Below, piece after piece: positions 8,714 to 17,624 of a stretch of 64,000 nucleotides of DNA; the stretch's first letter is position 1, and the number at the start of each line of letters is the position of its first letter. The notes under the pieces are model-generated. The model saw only the letters and a list, made by a program, of their open reading frames with translations, made no database searches and was not told the origin of the DNA. The position numbers were made by a program, and so were the translations under genes. The stretch lies in contig JALHOW010000005.1 of NCBI GenBank assembly GCA_022842785.1, positions 186,001-250,000 on the forward strand, read 5' to 3'. This stretch comes from Hyphomicrobiaceae bacterium. GTDB lineage: Bacteria; Pseudomonadota; Alphaproteobacteria; Rhizobiales; Hyphomicrobiaceae.

Positions 8714-9934
8714 TTACGAGCGGCAGATGCGCACCAGCATGAGGACGGATACAAAGCCCGCAAATGCCGCAGCAGCCGCAAGCCACAGCGCGCCCGCCGG
8801 ATCGAAACGCGAGATCATCGTCGCAAAAAGGATCGGGGCGACAGCGTTCACGATGCTCTGCGGCAGCATCATGCGCCCCAGGTATGTGCCGTATTCGCGC
8901 ACGCCGAAGAGGGTCAGCGGAAGCGTGTTGCGTGCGATGGCGTAGAAGCCGTGTCCGAGACCGAGGCAGATCGAGAATGCCGCGGCGGTCATGATCGAGC
9001 TGCTGAACGGCAGAATGAGGAAGAAGCTGCCGCAGCTGAGGCCTGCGGAAAGCAGCGCCGTCGTCAGGATCGAGTATCGCCCACCGAACATGAGCTCCCC
9101 GAGGCGCGCCGACGCCTGTGCAGGTCCGACCGCGGCCCATACGGCGACGGCCGCCACGGCACTGAGGCCCATGCCCTTGAACACGTCGATGATCTGCATG
9201 TAGAGGCCCCAGACGATGAGCCCTTCGGTGCATGACCAGATCGTCAGCATCACGAAGGCCCTGAACCGCTTGTCTGGGGGCAGGATGCCATCCATCGTGC
9301 GGTCGCTCGATGCGCGCTGCGCGCTCGTGTGCTCGGGCGCTTCGCGCCGCAGGATCAGCGCATGTATCGGCAGGCAGACGAGCAGATGCAGCAGCGCGAA
9401 GAACAGATAGGCGTTGCGCCAGCCGATTTCAGCAATGAGAAGCGCGTTCAGCGGCAGAAAGACCGTGCCGGTCAAGCCGCTGAGCAGCATGAGACCGGTA
9501 ATGGCCTGACGCGCGTTGCTGCCAACGATCTGCACAAGCCCGACGAGCGCCGTATTCGCGAGCATCATCGGCATCGCGATACCGACGAGCGTCCAGGCGA
9601 GCAGATACGTCACGACACCCTGGGTGAAGGCCAATGCGACCAGGGACAGTGTGACAAGCAGCGATCCGGTCATCATCACCGGACGGGCACCATGCCGATC
9701 GGCATATCGCCCGACCCGCGTCGCGACCAGCGCACTCGCCAGCAGCATGATGGTGATGCCACTGAAGACAGCCTCGCGCGACAGGCTGAGATCGCCGCCG
9801 ATCGTGGTGCCGAAGATGGTGAGACTGGAGAACGTCGTTCCCCAGCCGATGATCTGCGTCGTGCCGAGCCCGGCGATCGCAATCAGAGTGCGACGCCGCC
9901 CGACCGGAGCAGTTTGAGTGGCTTCGGATGTCAC
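8714..9934 (-). CDS. MFS transporter, 12 predicted membrane segments
   Basis: The 406-residue protein is hydrophobic throughout, with about 12 membrane-spanning stretches. It has the MFS loop 2-3 pattern GRYADRHGARPVMM near residue 75. The first helix begins after a short charged N-terminus (GRRRTLIAIAG). It should be an inner-membrane secondary transporter. The pattern resembles the monocarboxylate/oxalate-formate exchanger-like branch, but I cannot assign a substrate. An SDR gene follows on the same strand. The ATG at 9934 is the only start consistent with a whole first helix. Confidence 0.85.
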   Translation of the reverse strand: MTSEATQTAPVGRRRTLIAIAGLGTTQIIGWGTTFSSLTIFGTTIGGDLSLSREAVFSGITIMLLASALVATRVGRYADRHGARPVMMTGSLLVTLSLVALAFTQGVVTYLLAWTLVGIAMPMMLANTALVGLVQIVGSNARQAITGLMLLSGLTGTVFLPLNALLIAEIGWRNAYLFFALLHLLVCLPIHALILRREAPEHTSAQRASSDRTMDGILPPDKRFRAFVMLTIWSCTEGLIVWGLYMQIIDVFKGMGLSAVAAVAVWAAVGPAQASARLGELMFGGRYSILTTALLSAGLSCGSFFLILPFSSSIMTAAAFSICLGLGHGFYAIARNTLPLTLFGVREYGTYLGRMMLPQSIVNAVAPILFATMISRFDPAGALWLAAAAAFAGFVSVLMLVRICRS

Positions 9935-10159
9935 GACCTGGGATGCCCCCGAGAGCGCAGGTAGTGTGATGGCGTCGCAGCCGAGAGCCCTGATCCCAAG
10001 GGATCCTGGCAGTCACGGCCAAAGATAGCTGGCACTACGAGATGGTTCGTCGGCTCTCAACTGAGGCCGGTATAGTGGATTCCCACCCGGCTGTCTCTTG
10101 GTGTGCGCTCATGCCCGTCATGCGTGGCAGAAGCACAAATCGGCCATCCTGGCGCGCGC

Positions 10160-11116
10160 TCAGGACGGGCGACGGATGATATTGGCCTCGTTCTTCTCCG
10201 CCGCGTGCGTGCGCGAGCGATCGGCCCGCTGTGCCGCCTCCCACAAGGCCCGAATGCGGGCGCCAAGGTGATCGGACTTCTCGACAAATAGGAGCTGAAC
10301 CTTCGGCAGGGCCTCCGCCCTGAGTTCGCCATGACGCGTCTTGCAGTGCCGCAAAAGTGCCCGGCGATCCGCTGCCGAGAGGGCTTGGCCTTCGGGACCA
10401 GCCAGCACGCCATCCAGAAGCGCGATATCGTGGTCCTGTCCGAGCAGATCGGCGACCAGCTTCGCCGCTGCCGCCCGCGCGAGGCAGGCTTCCGGCCAGG
10501 CGTGCTGGACGAGGATCATCTGGCGCCAGTAGGCCTGCGCCGACTTCCGCAGATCGTGCAGGGCCTCATCGTCTTCAGGCGTTTCGCGCGCGCGCGCGAG
10601 CGCCTTTCGGCCCGCACGGTGGCTCTTGGTCAGTCCGGCGACGATCGTGTCGAAGCTCCCGGGATGGAGGGCGATCGCACCGATCTCGCGCCGCACCGCC
10701 TCGATCTCGCGGAGAGTATCCCCCACTTTTGGCTGTGACGTTCCAGAGCCGTTCGTGGCGGACGGCGTGGCGTCGACGATCGCGAGAAGGTGGTGCGCAG
10801 CCTTGGCCAGTGCGGGCTTTGCGGTTGAAAGTCCCAGCAGCAGACCGCGCACGACATCGCGATCACGCGCTGCGGACAGGCCGCGTGCAATATCCCTGAG
10901 CCGTACGTTCGCCTTGCGGAAATTCGTGTCGCCGATACCTGGACGGACGAGCCGGAGCAGTGCCCGCGTGCGCTTCAGGCTCTTGCGGGCCTCGTGCACA
11001 CTTGTCACGAGATTCGAACCACCCTCGAGACGCGTGGCGGCATTCCCGAGCTGCTCGCCGGCAATACGGCGCACGCCCTTGGCCAGCGGCTCCTTCAACT
11101 TCAATCGATACGCCAT
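10160..11116 (-). CDS. CHAD domain-containing protein
   Basis: This is a 318-residue helical protein rich in Arg, Lys and conserved His. The segment VHEARKSLKRTRALLRLVR (about residues 41-59) is the signature helix of CHAD domains. A second copy of the pattern appears as LHDLRKSAQAYWRQM (about 186-200), matching the two-repeat CHAD fold. CHAD proteins bind inorganic polyphosphate, and many associate with polyphosphate granules. A CYTH/triphosphatase partner is common but is not adjacent here. No signal peptide. The gene stands alone between the MFS gene and thiE. Confidence 0.85.
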   Translation of the reverse strand: MAYRLKLKEPLAKGVRRIAGEQLGNAATRLEGGSNLVTSVHEARKSLKRTRALLRLVRPGIGDTNFRKANVRLRDIARGLSAARDRDVVRGLLLGLSTAKPALAKAAHHLLAIVDATPSATNGSGTSQPKVGDTLREIEAVRREIGAIALHPGSFDTIVAGLTKSHRAGRKALARARETPEDDEALHDLRKSAQAYWRQMILVQHAWPEACLARAAAAKLVADLLGQDHDIALLDGVLAGPEGQALSAADRRALLRHCKTRHGELRAEALPKVQLLFVEKSDHLGARIRALWEAAQRADRSRTHAAEKNEANIIRRPS

Positions 11117-11234
11117 GGAGGCCCTTGCTGAGACGCGTAACCAATTTCGGCGCTCGGCTTGTCACAAACAAGCCATATGCGCGTCAAAGCGCCTTCAAGG
11201 GGATAACGGCGTAGAAGGAAAGTCGTTCGGCCGC

Positions 11235-11873
11235 TCAATCGCGGCGCACGCCCTCAGCCCACCTAAGCCATTGATGAACACGGCTTTCCGGATCCGAATG
11301 GGTAAAGAAATCCGTAATGACCGCGACACTGTCGGCACCGGCGGCTAGTACATCCGGCGCGCGCTCGGGCGTAATGCCGCCGATGGCGCAGAGGGGGAGG
11401 CTGCCGATTTTCTGCTTCCAGGTGCGCACCTTGTCGAGGCCCTGCGGCTCCCATTTCATGACCTTGAGCTTGGTCTCCCAGATGGGCCCGAGCGCGATGT
11501 ATTCGGGCTCGACGGCAAGCGCGATTGCAAGCTCCGCCTGATCGTGGGTGGAGATGCCGAGCTTGGCGCCCGCCGCCTTGATCGTCGCCACGTCAGCCTC
11601 GACGAGGTCTTCCTGGCCGAGATGAATAAAATCGGCGCCGACGTCGATGGCCGCCTGCCAATGATCATTCACGATGAGCTGGCAACCGTGGGCGATACAC
11701 AGCTCGAGGGTCTCAGCAATCTCGCGACGGATCTCGCGAGGATCGCTGCCTTTGTAACGAAGCTGAAGCGTTCTGACGCCGAGCGGCACCAGCCGGCGCG
11801 CCCATGCCACGTCCGGCACGATTGGGTAGAAGACGTCCAGAACCGTATCTGCAGGCATTTGCCGCTCACTCAC
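11235..11873 (-). CDS. thiE: Thiamine phosphate synthase
   Basis: ThiE couples HMP-pyrophosphate with thiazole phosphate to give thiamine phosphate. The 212-residue protein shows the TIM-barrel motifs of the family: LRYKG near residue 37 (usually LR.K), VNDHW (diphosphate/Mg site), [27 protein letters not shown], and C-terminal AIGGITPE and GADSVAVI. It starts with GTG at 11873, and that GTGA overlaps the thiG stop, so translation is coupled to thiG. It is the last gene of thiS-thiG-thiE. The spelling VIVNDHW and WETK suits the alphaproteobacterial ThiE branch. Confidence 0.93.
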   Translation of the reverse strand: MSERQMPADTVLDVFYPIVPDVAWARRLVPLGVRTLQLRYKGSDPREIRREIAETLELCIAHGCQLIVNDHWQAAIDVGADFIHLGQEDLVEADVATIKAAGAKLGISTHDQAELAIALAVEPEYIALGPIWETKLKVMKWEPQGLDKVRTWKQKIGSLPLCAIGGITPERAPDVLAAGADSVAVITDFFTHSDPESRVHQWLRWAEGVRRD

Positions 11874-12721
11874 TTGAGATCGAAGAACGGCGTACCCGCC
11901 ACCGGCGTCGATGGGGCCGCCATGTCCCGCACTTCCATCATGCCGGCCACGAAAGCCGTGCGGCCCGCGCGCACCGCAGCGCCAAAGGCTTCCGCCATGG
12001 CCACCGGATCACCCGCCTTGGCAACCGCCGTGTTGAGCAATACCGCGTCGAAGCCCATTTCCATGGCTTGCGCCGCATGGCTCGGCGCACCGATGCCGGC
12101 ATCGACGACCAGCGGCACGCCCGGGAAATAATTGCGGAGCGTGCGCAACGCATACGGATTGGCCAGACCGCGACCTGTACCGATCGGCGCACCCCAGGGC
12201 ATGAGCAGCTCGCAGCCCGCCGCGAGCAGGCGCTCGGCGGCACCGAGATCCTCGGTCGTGTAGGGAAAAACCTTGAAGCCTTCGCGCACAAGCGTCGTCG
12301 TCGCCTCCACGAGGCCGAAGAGATCCGGCTGCAGCGTATCGTCGTTGGCGATGACCTCGACTTTCACCCAGTCCGTATTGAACAGCTCGCGCGCCATCTC
12401 GGCCGTTGTGATGGCCTCGCGCGCGGTGCGGCAGCCGGCCGTGTTCGGGAGCACCCGCACACCGAGACCCGCAATCATTTCCCAGAACCGCTGCCCGCCC
12501 TTGTCGCGCGCACCTTCACGCCGCACCGAAACGGTCACGACATCGACACCGGCAGCCTTGACGGCGCGCTCCAGAACCTGCGGCGAGGGGTACTGCGCCG
12601 TGCCCAGAAACAGGCGCGAGTCGAGCCGGGTCCCATACACCTCGAGGACATCGCGGCCGCCTGATGGCTGCACGGCATCCTGCTTTGTACTGGGCTTCGA
12701 ATTGGTCATCGTGTCCGTCAT
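11870..12721 (-). CDS. thiG: Thiazole synthase
   Basis: ThiG builds the thiazole ring of thiamine from deoxyxylulose phosphate, a glycine-derived imine and sulfur delivered by ThiS thiocarboxylate. The 283-residue protein has TVSVRR near the start of the barrel and the Schiff-base Lys in [21 protein letters not shown] and [26 protein letters not shown] are diagnostic. The ATG at 12721 overlaps the thiS stop by one base (TAATG). A longer open frame upstream of this ATG runs through thiS in another frame and is discarded. The first 30 or so residues are a hydrophilic extension ahead of the conserved [17 protein letters not shown]. Confidence 0.96.
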   Translation of the reverse strand: MTDTMTNSKPSTKQDAVQPSGGRDVLEVYGTRLDSRLFLGTAQYPSPQVLERAVKAAGVDVVTVSVRREGARDKGGQRFWEMIAGLGVRVLPNTAGCRTAREAITTAEMARELFNTDWVKVEVIANDDTLQPDLFGLVEATTTLVREGFKVFPYTTEDLGAAERLLAAGCELLMPWGAPIGTGRGLANPYALRTLRNYFPGVPLVVDAGIGAPSHAAQAMEMGFDAVLLNTAVAKAGDPVAMAEAFGAAVRAGRTAFVAGMMEVRDMAAPSTPVAGTPFFDLK

Positions 12722-12930
12722 TACCCGCCCTGTCTCGGCGATACGATCTCGATCGTGTCGCCGCCGGTAAGCTCGACCGTATCCCGCTTGCGGTGGGGAA
12801 CGAAGTCGCCATTGCGCGCGGTCGCGACCTTGGCATCGCCATAGCCGAGCTCGACCAGCAGGTCGGCCAGTGTCCTGGCCCGCGTCCTCGCCGGCTCGCC
12901 GTTTACGACCACCTCCAGAACCGCATCCAT
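12721..12930 (-). CDS. thiS: Sulfur carrier protein ThiS
   Basis: This is a 69-residue ubiquitin-like protein ending in Gly-Gly (SPRQGG). That end is the site of adenylation and thiocarboxylation needed for sulfur transfer to ThiG. The N-terminus [15 protein letters not shown] and the segment DFVPHRKRD are typical. The start at 12930 has GGAGCAGG upstream. A longer open frame extends 42 codons further but has no family resemblance. It is the first gene of a compact thiSGE operon. thiO and thiC, often found in front in rhizobia, are not present here. Confidence 0.93.
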   Translation of the reverse strand: MDAVLEVVVNGEPARTRARTLADLLVELGYGDAKVATARNGDFVPHRKRDTVELTGGDTIEIVSPRQGG

Positions 12931-13296
12931 TCCGCGCGCCTGCTCCTGTCGTCTCGCGCCGGCCAAGCCCAATCGGCCAGCCCGTCTCCGTTCGGGCAAG
13001 AATACACGTTCGCCCCACCAGGGGAAAACCGGCCTTCTCGGTAAATATAAGGTCAATGCCTACCCAAGGGTGCCGAGGCAGCGATGCGCCGAGCGCATGT
13101 CGCCACCATCATGATGGTTAGCCGACCGTCAGCAGGCCTGCCTGCTTTTGCATAAAAGGCGACCGAAGCACAGGGCCTGTTTCTTGACAGGTTTGTGGGA
13201 GTCTCAAGGCTTCAGTCGGGGGCTGCCTCCTGCCGATGCGTCATGCTGCGCCCCATGCGGTGCATGGCAGGCGTCCCGAGGCTGGCATTGGAGAAT
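12931..13296. other. Intergenic region upstream of thiS and the lyase-like gene
   Basis: This is the divergent promoter region for thiSGE and the plus-strand gene. It contains a perfect 14-base palindrome ACCATCATGATGGT (13105-13118). It also contains a hairpin AGCAGG-CCTG-CCTGCT (13131-13146) followed by TTTT on the plus strand. I looked on the minus strand for the TPP riboswitch core (CTGAGA, ACCCTT, GAACCTGATCTGGATAATGCC) and did not find a convincing match. Only an isolated CACCCTTGGG occurs. Confidence 0.45.
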
Positions 13297-14127
13297 ATGG
13301 CGATGCGCATGCCGAGCCAAACGGCGATCCTGCTCAATGGTGCGGTGGCCGTGATCGCGGTGGCCTCCGCGGTCACCATGGGCCGCTCGATAATCGGCAC
13401 CGACGCTGAAACATGCCGCGTGCGCTACGACAATGCCATCCAGTGGTCGCTCCAGCGCGACGATGGCCAGTTGCTGAGCGCGTCGGACCTGCAGGCTCGC
13501 CTCGGCGCCACCGACTGGGGCCTCATGGAGCGCGTGAGCGTCGTGAAGGTCGATCACGGCCCCGGTAGCGCGCTCGCCGTCGATCTTGCGAGCCGCCGCG
13601 CGGCGTCACAATCGCCTGGTGCCGGATTCGAGTGGGGCCCGCAGTCCACCGGACCTGTTGCGGCTGCCTGCGTCTCCTACGCTTTCAAGCTCGATCGCGA
13701 TTTCGACTTCGCCGCGGGCGGCCGTCTCCCGGGATTGCTTGGCGGCCCGTCCGGCAGCGACCGCAAGGCACCTGAGGCCTTCTCCGCGCGCCTTGCCTGG
13801 GACGACAAAGGCCAGCTCGACATTATCGGCCACGCGCCCGAAGGCCCGGCGCGGCTCAAGAACGAGCGTCATACCTCCGAGCTGCCGCGTGGCCGCTGGG
13901 TGATGGTCGACCAGGAGGTCGTCGTCAATTCGCCGGGTCGGAACGACGGCATCCTCAGGGTGTGGCTCGACGGCAAGCTGCGGTTCGAGAACCGCGGCGT
14001 CGCCTTCCGCACGGGCACCGGCTCGGCCGTTCGCGGCGTCCTCGCCGAGGTCGCCTACGCGCGCCAGCCGAACGCACGCGACAATGCTGGCCCCGTGCTG
14101 CTCACGCCCTTCGAGTATCGCTGGTAG
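13297..14127 (+). CDS. Polysaccharide lyase family 14-like exported protein
   Basis: The predicted 276-residue protein has an N-terminal hydrophobic segment (TAILLNGAVAVIAVASAV) that acts as signal anchor or signal peptide. It is followed by a single domain of beta-jelly-roll type. The blocks DFDFAAGGRLPGLLGG, RWVMVDQEVVVN and DGILRVWLDGKLRFENRG resemble the PL14 alginate/glucuronan lyase fold. Enzyme activity is not certain because I cannot place catalytic residues. TGGAGAAT precedes the ATG at 13297, which is why I reject the longer frame from 13195. It would act in the periplasm or outside the cell. Confidence 0.75.
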   Translation: MAMRMPSQTAILLNGAVAVIAVASAVTMGRSIIGTDAETCRVRYDNAIQWSLQRDDGQLLSASDLQARLGATDWGLMERVSVVKVDHGPGSALAVDLASRRAASQSPGAGFEWGPQSTGPVAAACVSYAFKLDRDFDFAAGGRLPGLLGGPSGSDRKAPEAFSARLAWDDKGQLDIIGHAPEGPARLKNERHTSELPRGRWVMVDQEVVVNSPGRNDGILRVWLDGKLRFENRGVAFRTGTGSAVRGVLAEVAYARQPNARDNAGPVLLTPFEYRW

Positions 14128-14139
14128 CCTGCTCGAAGC

Positions 14140-14445
14140 TCAGCGCTTCGGCTTGCCGCCGGCGACAAAATTCAGAAGGTGCAGTTCACGCTTCGCGATC
14201 AGGTCCGGAATGACCTTCCCCGTCTCGGCCATGTGGGGGCTCGCGCGGTGGGCATCGACGGCCGCCTGATCCTTGTAGATCTCGTAGACGGCAAAGTTCG
14301 CCGGGTTCTTCGGATCCTGGACCACATCGAACTGCAAGCAACCGGGCTCCCGCTCGAGGCATCGCGTGGCATGGCCGACGATCGCCTCTTTGAACGCGTC
14401 GATCTTGTCCGCCTTGGCTTCGAAATGGACGATGATGGCGAGCAT
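14140..14445 (-). CDS. Antibiotic biosynthesis monooxygenase (ABM) family protein
   Basis: This is a 101-residue ferredoxin-like-fold protein. The pattern VHFEAKADKIDAFKEA, CLEREPGCLQFDVVQDP, FAVYEIYKDQAAVDAHRAS and HMAETG is that of ABM-domain quinol monooxygenases such as YgiN. The small dimeric enzymes of this family oxidise quinols or other aromatic substrates without a cofactor; the substrate here is unknown. GGAGGAAG lies before the ATG. It is tail to tail with the lyase-like gene and lies 42 bases downstream of rph on the same strand. Confidence 0.88.
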   Translation of the reverse strand: MLAIIVHFEAKADKIDAFKEAIVGHATRCLEREPGCLQFDVVQDPKNPANFAVYEIYKDQAAVDAHRASPHMAETGKVIPDLIAKRELHLLNFVAGGKPKR

Positions 14446-14487
14446 GGTGCTTCCTCCGGGTCTTGTTTGTTGCTTTGAATGCGCGGC

Positions 14488-15201
14488 TCAGGCGACGGTC
14501 AGCTTCTGCAGCGAGATGAGCTCGCCGATGCCCTTGCGCGCCAAAACCATGAGCTGATCGAAGGCTTCCTGATTGAACGGCGTGGTCTCGGCCGTCCCCT
14601 GGATCTCGACGATACCGCCGTTCCCCGTCATGACGAAGTTCGCGTCGGCGTCGGCTTCGGAGTCCTCGGCATAGTCGAGGTCGAGCACCGGTGCGCCGGC
14701 ATAGAGCCCCGCCGAAACAGCCGCCACCTGATCGCGCAACACGCCGTCCTTGACCATGTCACGCGCGCGCATCCAGGCAATGCAATCGTGCAGCGCCACC
14801 CAGGCGCCGGTGATCGCTGCCGTGCGCGTGCCGCCATCGGCCTGGATGACGTCGCAGTCGACGGAGATCTGCTTCTCGCCGAGCTTGGGAAGATCAATCA
14901 CGGCGCGCAGCGAGCGGCCGATGAGACGCTGGATTTCCTGCGTGCGACCGGAAGGATGCCCCGTCGTCACCTCGCGCCGCGTACGCTCGCGCGTTGCGCG
15001 CGGCAGCATCCCGTACTCCGCCGTCACCCAGCCGCGCCCCTGCCCCTTGAGCCAGGGCGGCACGCGCTCCTCGAGGCTCGCCATGCAGAGCACCTGCGTG
15101 TTGCCGAACTTGATCAGGCACGACCCTTCAGCATGCACCGATACTGCGCGCTCGATCGAGACACGCCTCAATTCATCGGGCTTTCGCTTGGACGGGCGCA
15201 T
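14488..15201 (-). CDS. rph: Ribonuclease PH
   Basis: RNase PH is a phosphorolytic 3'-to-5' exoribonuclease that trims tRNA and other RNA 3' ends. The 237-residue length is normal. Motifs seen include the N-terminal [50 protein letters not shown], the acidic [18 protein letters not shown] and the C-terminal [16 protein letters not shown]. Translation starts at 15201. The frame stays open to 15459, but the conserved N-terminus begins at this Met. Confidence 0.97.
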   Translation of the reverse strand: MRPSKRKPDELRRVSIERAVSVHAEGSCLIKFGNTQVLCMASLEERVPPWLKGQGRGWVTAEYGMLPRATRERTRREVTTGHPSGRTQEIQRLIGRSLRAVIDLPKLGEKQISVDCDVIQADGGTRTAAITGAWVALHDCIAWMRARDMVKDGVLRDQVAAVSAGLYAGAPVLDLDYAEDSEADADANFVMTGNGGIVEIQGTAETTPFNQEAFDQLMVLARKGIGELISLQKLTVA

Positions 15202-15524
15202 GGGACTCCTGAGGGTGGCAAGGTTGTGGATGCGAGATGTCGCGGAAAAGTGCGCCAAGCTACGCAACCCTCCCCGACAGATCAACTGCGTATTGCACTC
15301 ACGAATTCGGCCCCAGGGCCTTGGAGCCACGGCACACACGAAAACACTTCGGAAACTGAGTATCGTGCAGTGCACACGCCGATCAATAAGGGCCTGCACA
15401 GTCGGGATCGCGCAGCTATGATGCAGGCGATTTCCGTCCGCCAGCTGCGCGAGGGACACTGGCCCCAGGCGCTCACTCAGCGCGTGGCCATGCCCCTTAG
15501 ACCAAAAGGGATAACCGCGAGGCG
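15202..15524. other. Intergenic region between rph and a divergent methyltransferase gene
   Basis: This 323-base gap separates two divergently transcribed genes and must carry both promoters. In many Alphaproteobacteria hrcA lies next to rph, but it is not here. I see no tRNA-like fold or strong hairpin. GCGAGGCG directly before 15525 is a weak ribosome binding site. Confidence 0.35.
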
Positions 15525-16286
15525 ATGCAGCCCGATATTCTCGAACTGCGCGACTTCTACGATCGTCCGCTCGGCTCCCTGGTGCGCAGGGTTCTCTCGC
15601 AGCGCATCCGCGCGCGCTGGTCGCGGCTTCCTGGTGCGACGCTGATCGGCGTCGGCTATGCCGTACCTTTTCTCGGCTCGTTTCGCAGCGAGGCCGGACG
15701 CATCGGCGCGCTCATGCCGGCGACGCAGGGCGCGACCATGTGGCCATCGAGTGGCGGCGTGTGCACCGCCCTCTACGAGGACGACATGCTGCCGCTGCCG
15801 GACGCCAGCGTCGACAACCTGCTCGTCGTACACTGCCTCGAGGGAAGCGGCGAGGTGCGCAAGCTGCTGCGCGAGTTCTGGCGCGTACTGAAGCCCGAGG
15901 GGCGCATCATGATCATCGTGCCCAATCGGCGCGGCGTCTGGGCGCGCACGGATACGACACCCTTCGGACACGGCCAGCCCTATAGCCCGCGACAGCTCGA
16001 GCGAGCGCTCAAGGATGCACTCTTCTCGCCCATCGACTGGAGCAGCGCCCTCTTCATGGCGCCTGTCGACCGCGCCTTCGTCCGGCGCACGGGGCTCGCC
16101 ATCGAACGCGTCGGCGCACGGATCTGGCCGGTCTTTGCGGGCGTCATCGTTGTCGAAGCACGCAAGGAGCTGGCATCGCCGATCGGCACCGGGGCCATTG
16201 CACGGCGACTGCCACAGCTCGTTCCGCTGCGAGGCGCTACGCGAGCCGCGACCGAGCTGCCCGATCACAAGCGCGAGCAATCCTGA
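15525..16286 (+). CDS. SAM-dependent methyltransferase (class I)
   Basis: The 253-residue protein has a Methyltransf_11-type core. [14 protein letters not shown] near residue 38 stands where motif I (glycine-rich SAM loop) is expected. [20 protein letters not shown] (about 88-107) is motif II/III, and [22 protein letters not shown] (about 120-141) is the post-core strand. The G-loop is degenerate compared with canonical GxGxG. The methyl acceptor is unknown. In Alphaproteobacteria this family often sits by gloB; here it sits between rph and an amidase. No signal peptide. Confidence 0.82.
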   Translation: MQPDILELRDFYDRPLGSLVRRVLSQRIRARWSRLPGATLIGVGYAVPFLGSFRSEAGRIGALMPATQGATMWPSSGGVCTALYEDDMLPLPDASVDNLLVVHCLEGSGEVRKLLREFWRVLKPEGRIMIIVPNRRGVWARTDTTPFGHGQPYSPRQLERALKDALFSPIDWSSALFMAPVDRAFVRRTGLAIERVGARIWPVFAGVIVVEARKELASPIGTGAIARRLPQLVPLRGATRAATELPDHKREQS

Positions 16287-16292
16287 CGCGGA

Positions 16293-17624
16293 TCACACCG
16301 TGATGCGCTTTGCGTGCTGCTCCACCCAGCGCGCGATGCGCAGCAGGCGGGCCTCGTCGCGGCGCAGACCGATCAGCTGCACACCACACGGGAGACCACC
16401 GACCGTCATCAGCGGCAGCGTGATGCAGGGCACGCCGAGCAGCGTCCACATGCCGTTGAAGATGGCGTTACCCGTCGAATGCAGGCCTTTCGGCGCCGGT
16501 CCCGGCGACGAGAGCGTGAGGATCGCGGAATGCCGCGAGAGGAGATCCTCGACGGCCGCATAAGCGCGATCGCGCGCGCGCAGCCCATCGATGTAGGCCC
16601 GCCCGAGCACCGTCTCGCCATAGCGGATGCGCTCCGCGAGGCTCGGCGAGATACCATCGGGCGATGCCTTGAGCAGCGGGCCGTAGTAGGAAGCCTTCTC
16701 GGCCTCCATGATGTTGCTGTGGTGCTGAACGATGCCGTCGAACGCGGGCATCTCGACATCCACGACCCGATCGCCGAGCGCCTTGGCGAACTGCTCGATT
16801 GCGGCCTTTGCAGCCGGCTCGGCTTTCTCCCATGCGGGCGAACGGAAGAAGGCGAGGCTCGGCGTCGCGGACGGCCCCTCGGCAAGCGCGCTCGCCAGAT
16901 TGGGGCGCGGTCGCGCGTAGCTCACCTCATCGGCGGTGTCATAGGCGCCCATAGCATCGACACCGAGCGCGAGATCATCGAGGCTGCGCCCGTACACGCC
17001 GACAGTATCCAGCGTGTGCGACTGCATGGTCACGCCGGTGCGCGAAATGAGACCGATCGTCGGCTTGATGCCATAGATGCCGCAGAAGGACGCGGGACGG
17101 ATGACGGAACCTCCCGTCTGGGTGCCGAGCGCCAGCGGCACCATTCCGCAGGCGACAGCCGCCGCCGAACCCGATGACGAACCGCCGGGCGTGTGCTCCA
17201 GATTGTGCGGATTGCGCGTCTTGTTCGGCACGTGCGTCGCGAGTTCCGTCGTCACGGTCTTGCCCATGATGATGGCGCCAGCCCCGCGAAGCTGCGCAAT
17301 GCAGCCGGCATCATGCTCGGGCTGATGGCCCTTGAAATAAGCGCAGCCGTTCTGCGTCGGCATGTCCGCCGTCGCGATGACATCCTTGATACCAAAGGGA
17401 ATGCCATTGAGCGGTCCCGCGGCACGCCCCTCACGCCGACGATCGTCGGCGGCGCGCGCTTCGGCGCGCACGCGCTCGGGATCGAGATGGACCCAAGCCT
17501 GCACATCCGCCTCACGCTCGGCCACGCGCTCGATAAAGGCATCGGCATAGGCGAGTGCTGTCAGCTCGCCGGCCTTCATGCGGGCGGATGCCTCGGCGGC
17601 GGTGAGGTCTGCGAGCTTGGTCAT
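16293..17624 (-). CDS. Amidase (amidase signature family)
   Basis: The 443-residue protein has the amidase-signature Ser-cisSer-Lys triad. Lys80 is in IPFGIKDVI, the cis-Ser is about 149 in GGSSSGSAAA, and nucleophile Ser173 is in TQTGGSVIRP. The spacing of 24 residues between the two Ser is the family norm. It hydrolyses a carboxamide to acid and ammonia. The class also includes GatA, but the C-terminus and context do not suggest GatCAB. The start overlaps the stop of the upstream FAD/Fe-S dehydrogenase gene (ATGA at 17624), so the two are an operon. The substrate may be the amide precursor of a hydroxyacid the dehydrogenase oxidises, which is inference. Confidence 0.9.
   Translation of the reverse strand: MTKLADLTAAEASARMKAGELTALAYADAFIERVAEREADVQAWVHLDPERVRAEARAADDRRREGRAAGPLNGIPFGIKDVIATADMPTQNGCAYFKGHQPEHDAGCIAQLRGAGAIIMGKTVTTELATHVPNKTRNPHNLEHTPGGSSSGSAAAVACGMVPLALGTQTGGSVIRPASFCGIYGIKPTIGLISRTGVTMQSHTLDTVGVYGRSLDDLALGVDAMGAYDTADEVSYARPRPNLASALAEGPSATPSLAFFRSPAWEKAEPAAKAAIEQFAKALGDRVVDVEMPAFDGIVQHHSNIMEAEKASYYGPLLKASPDGISPSLAERIRYGETVLGRAYIDGLRARDRAYAAVEDLLSRHSAILTLSSPGPAPKGLHSTGNAIFNGMWTLLGVPCITLPLMTVGGLPCGVQLIGLRRDEARLLRIARWVEQHAKRITV

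Noticed and set aside
12931-13150. Possible TPP riboswitch upstream of thiS
   Set aside because: Only ACCCTT-like fragments were found; the CTGAGA and GAACCTGATCTGGATAATGCC parts were not.
13131-13150. Hairpin AGCAGG-CCTG-CCTGCT followed by TTTT
   Set aside because: It looks like a terminator in the plus sense, but no plus-strand gene ends before it; possibly chance or a leader structure.
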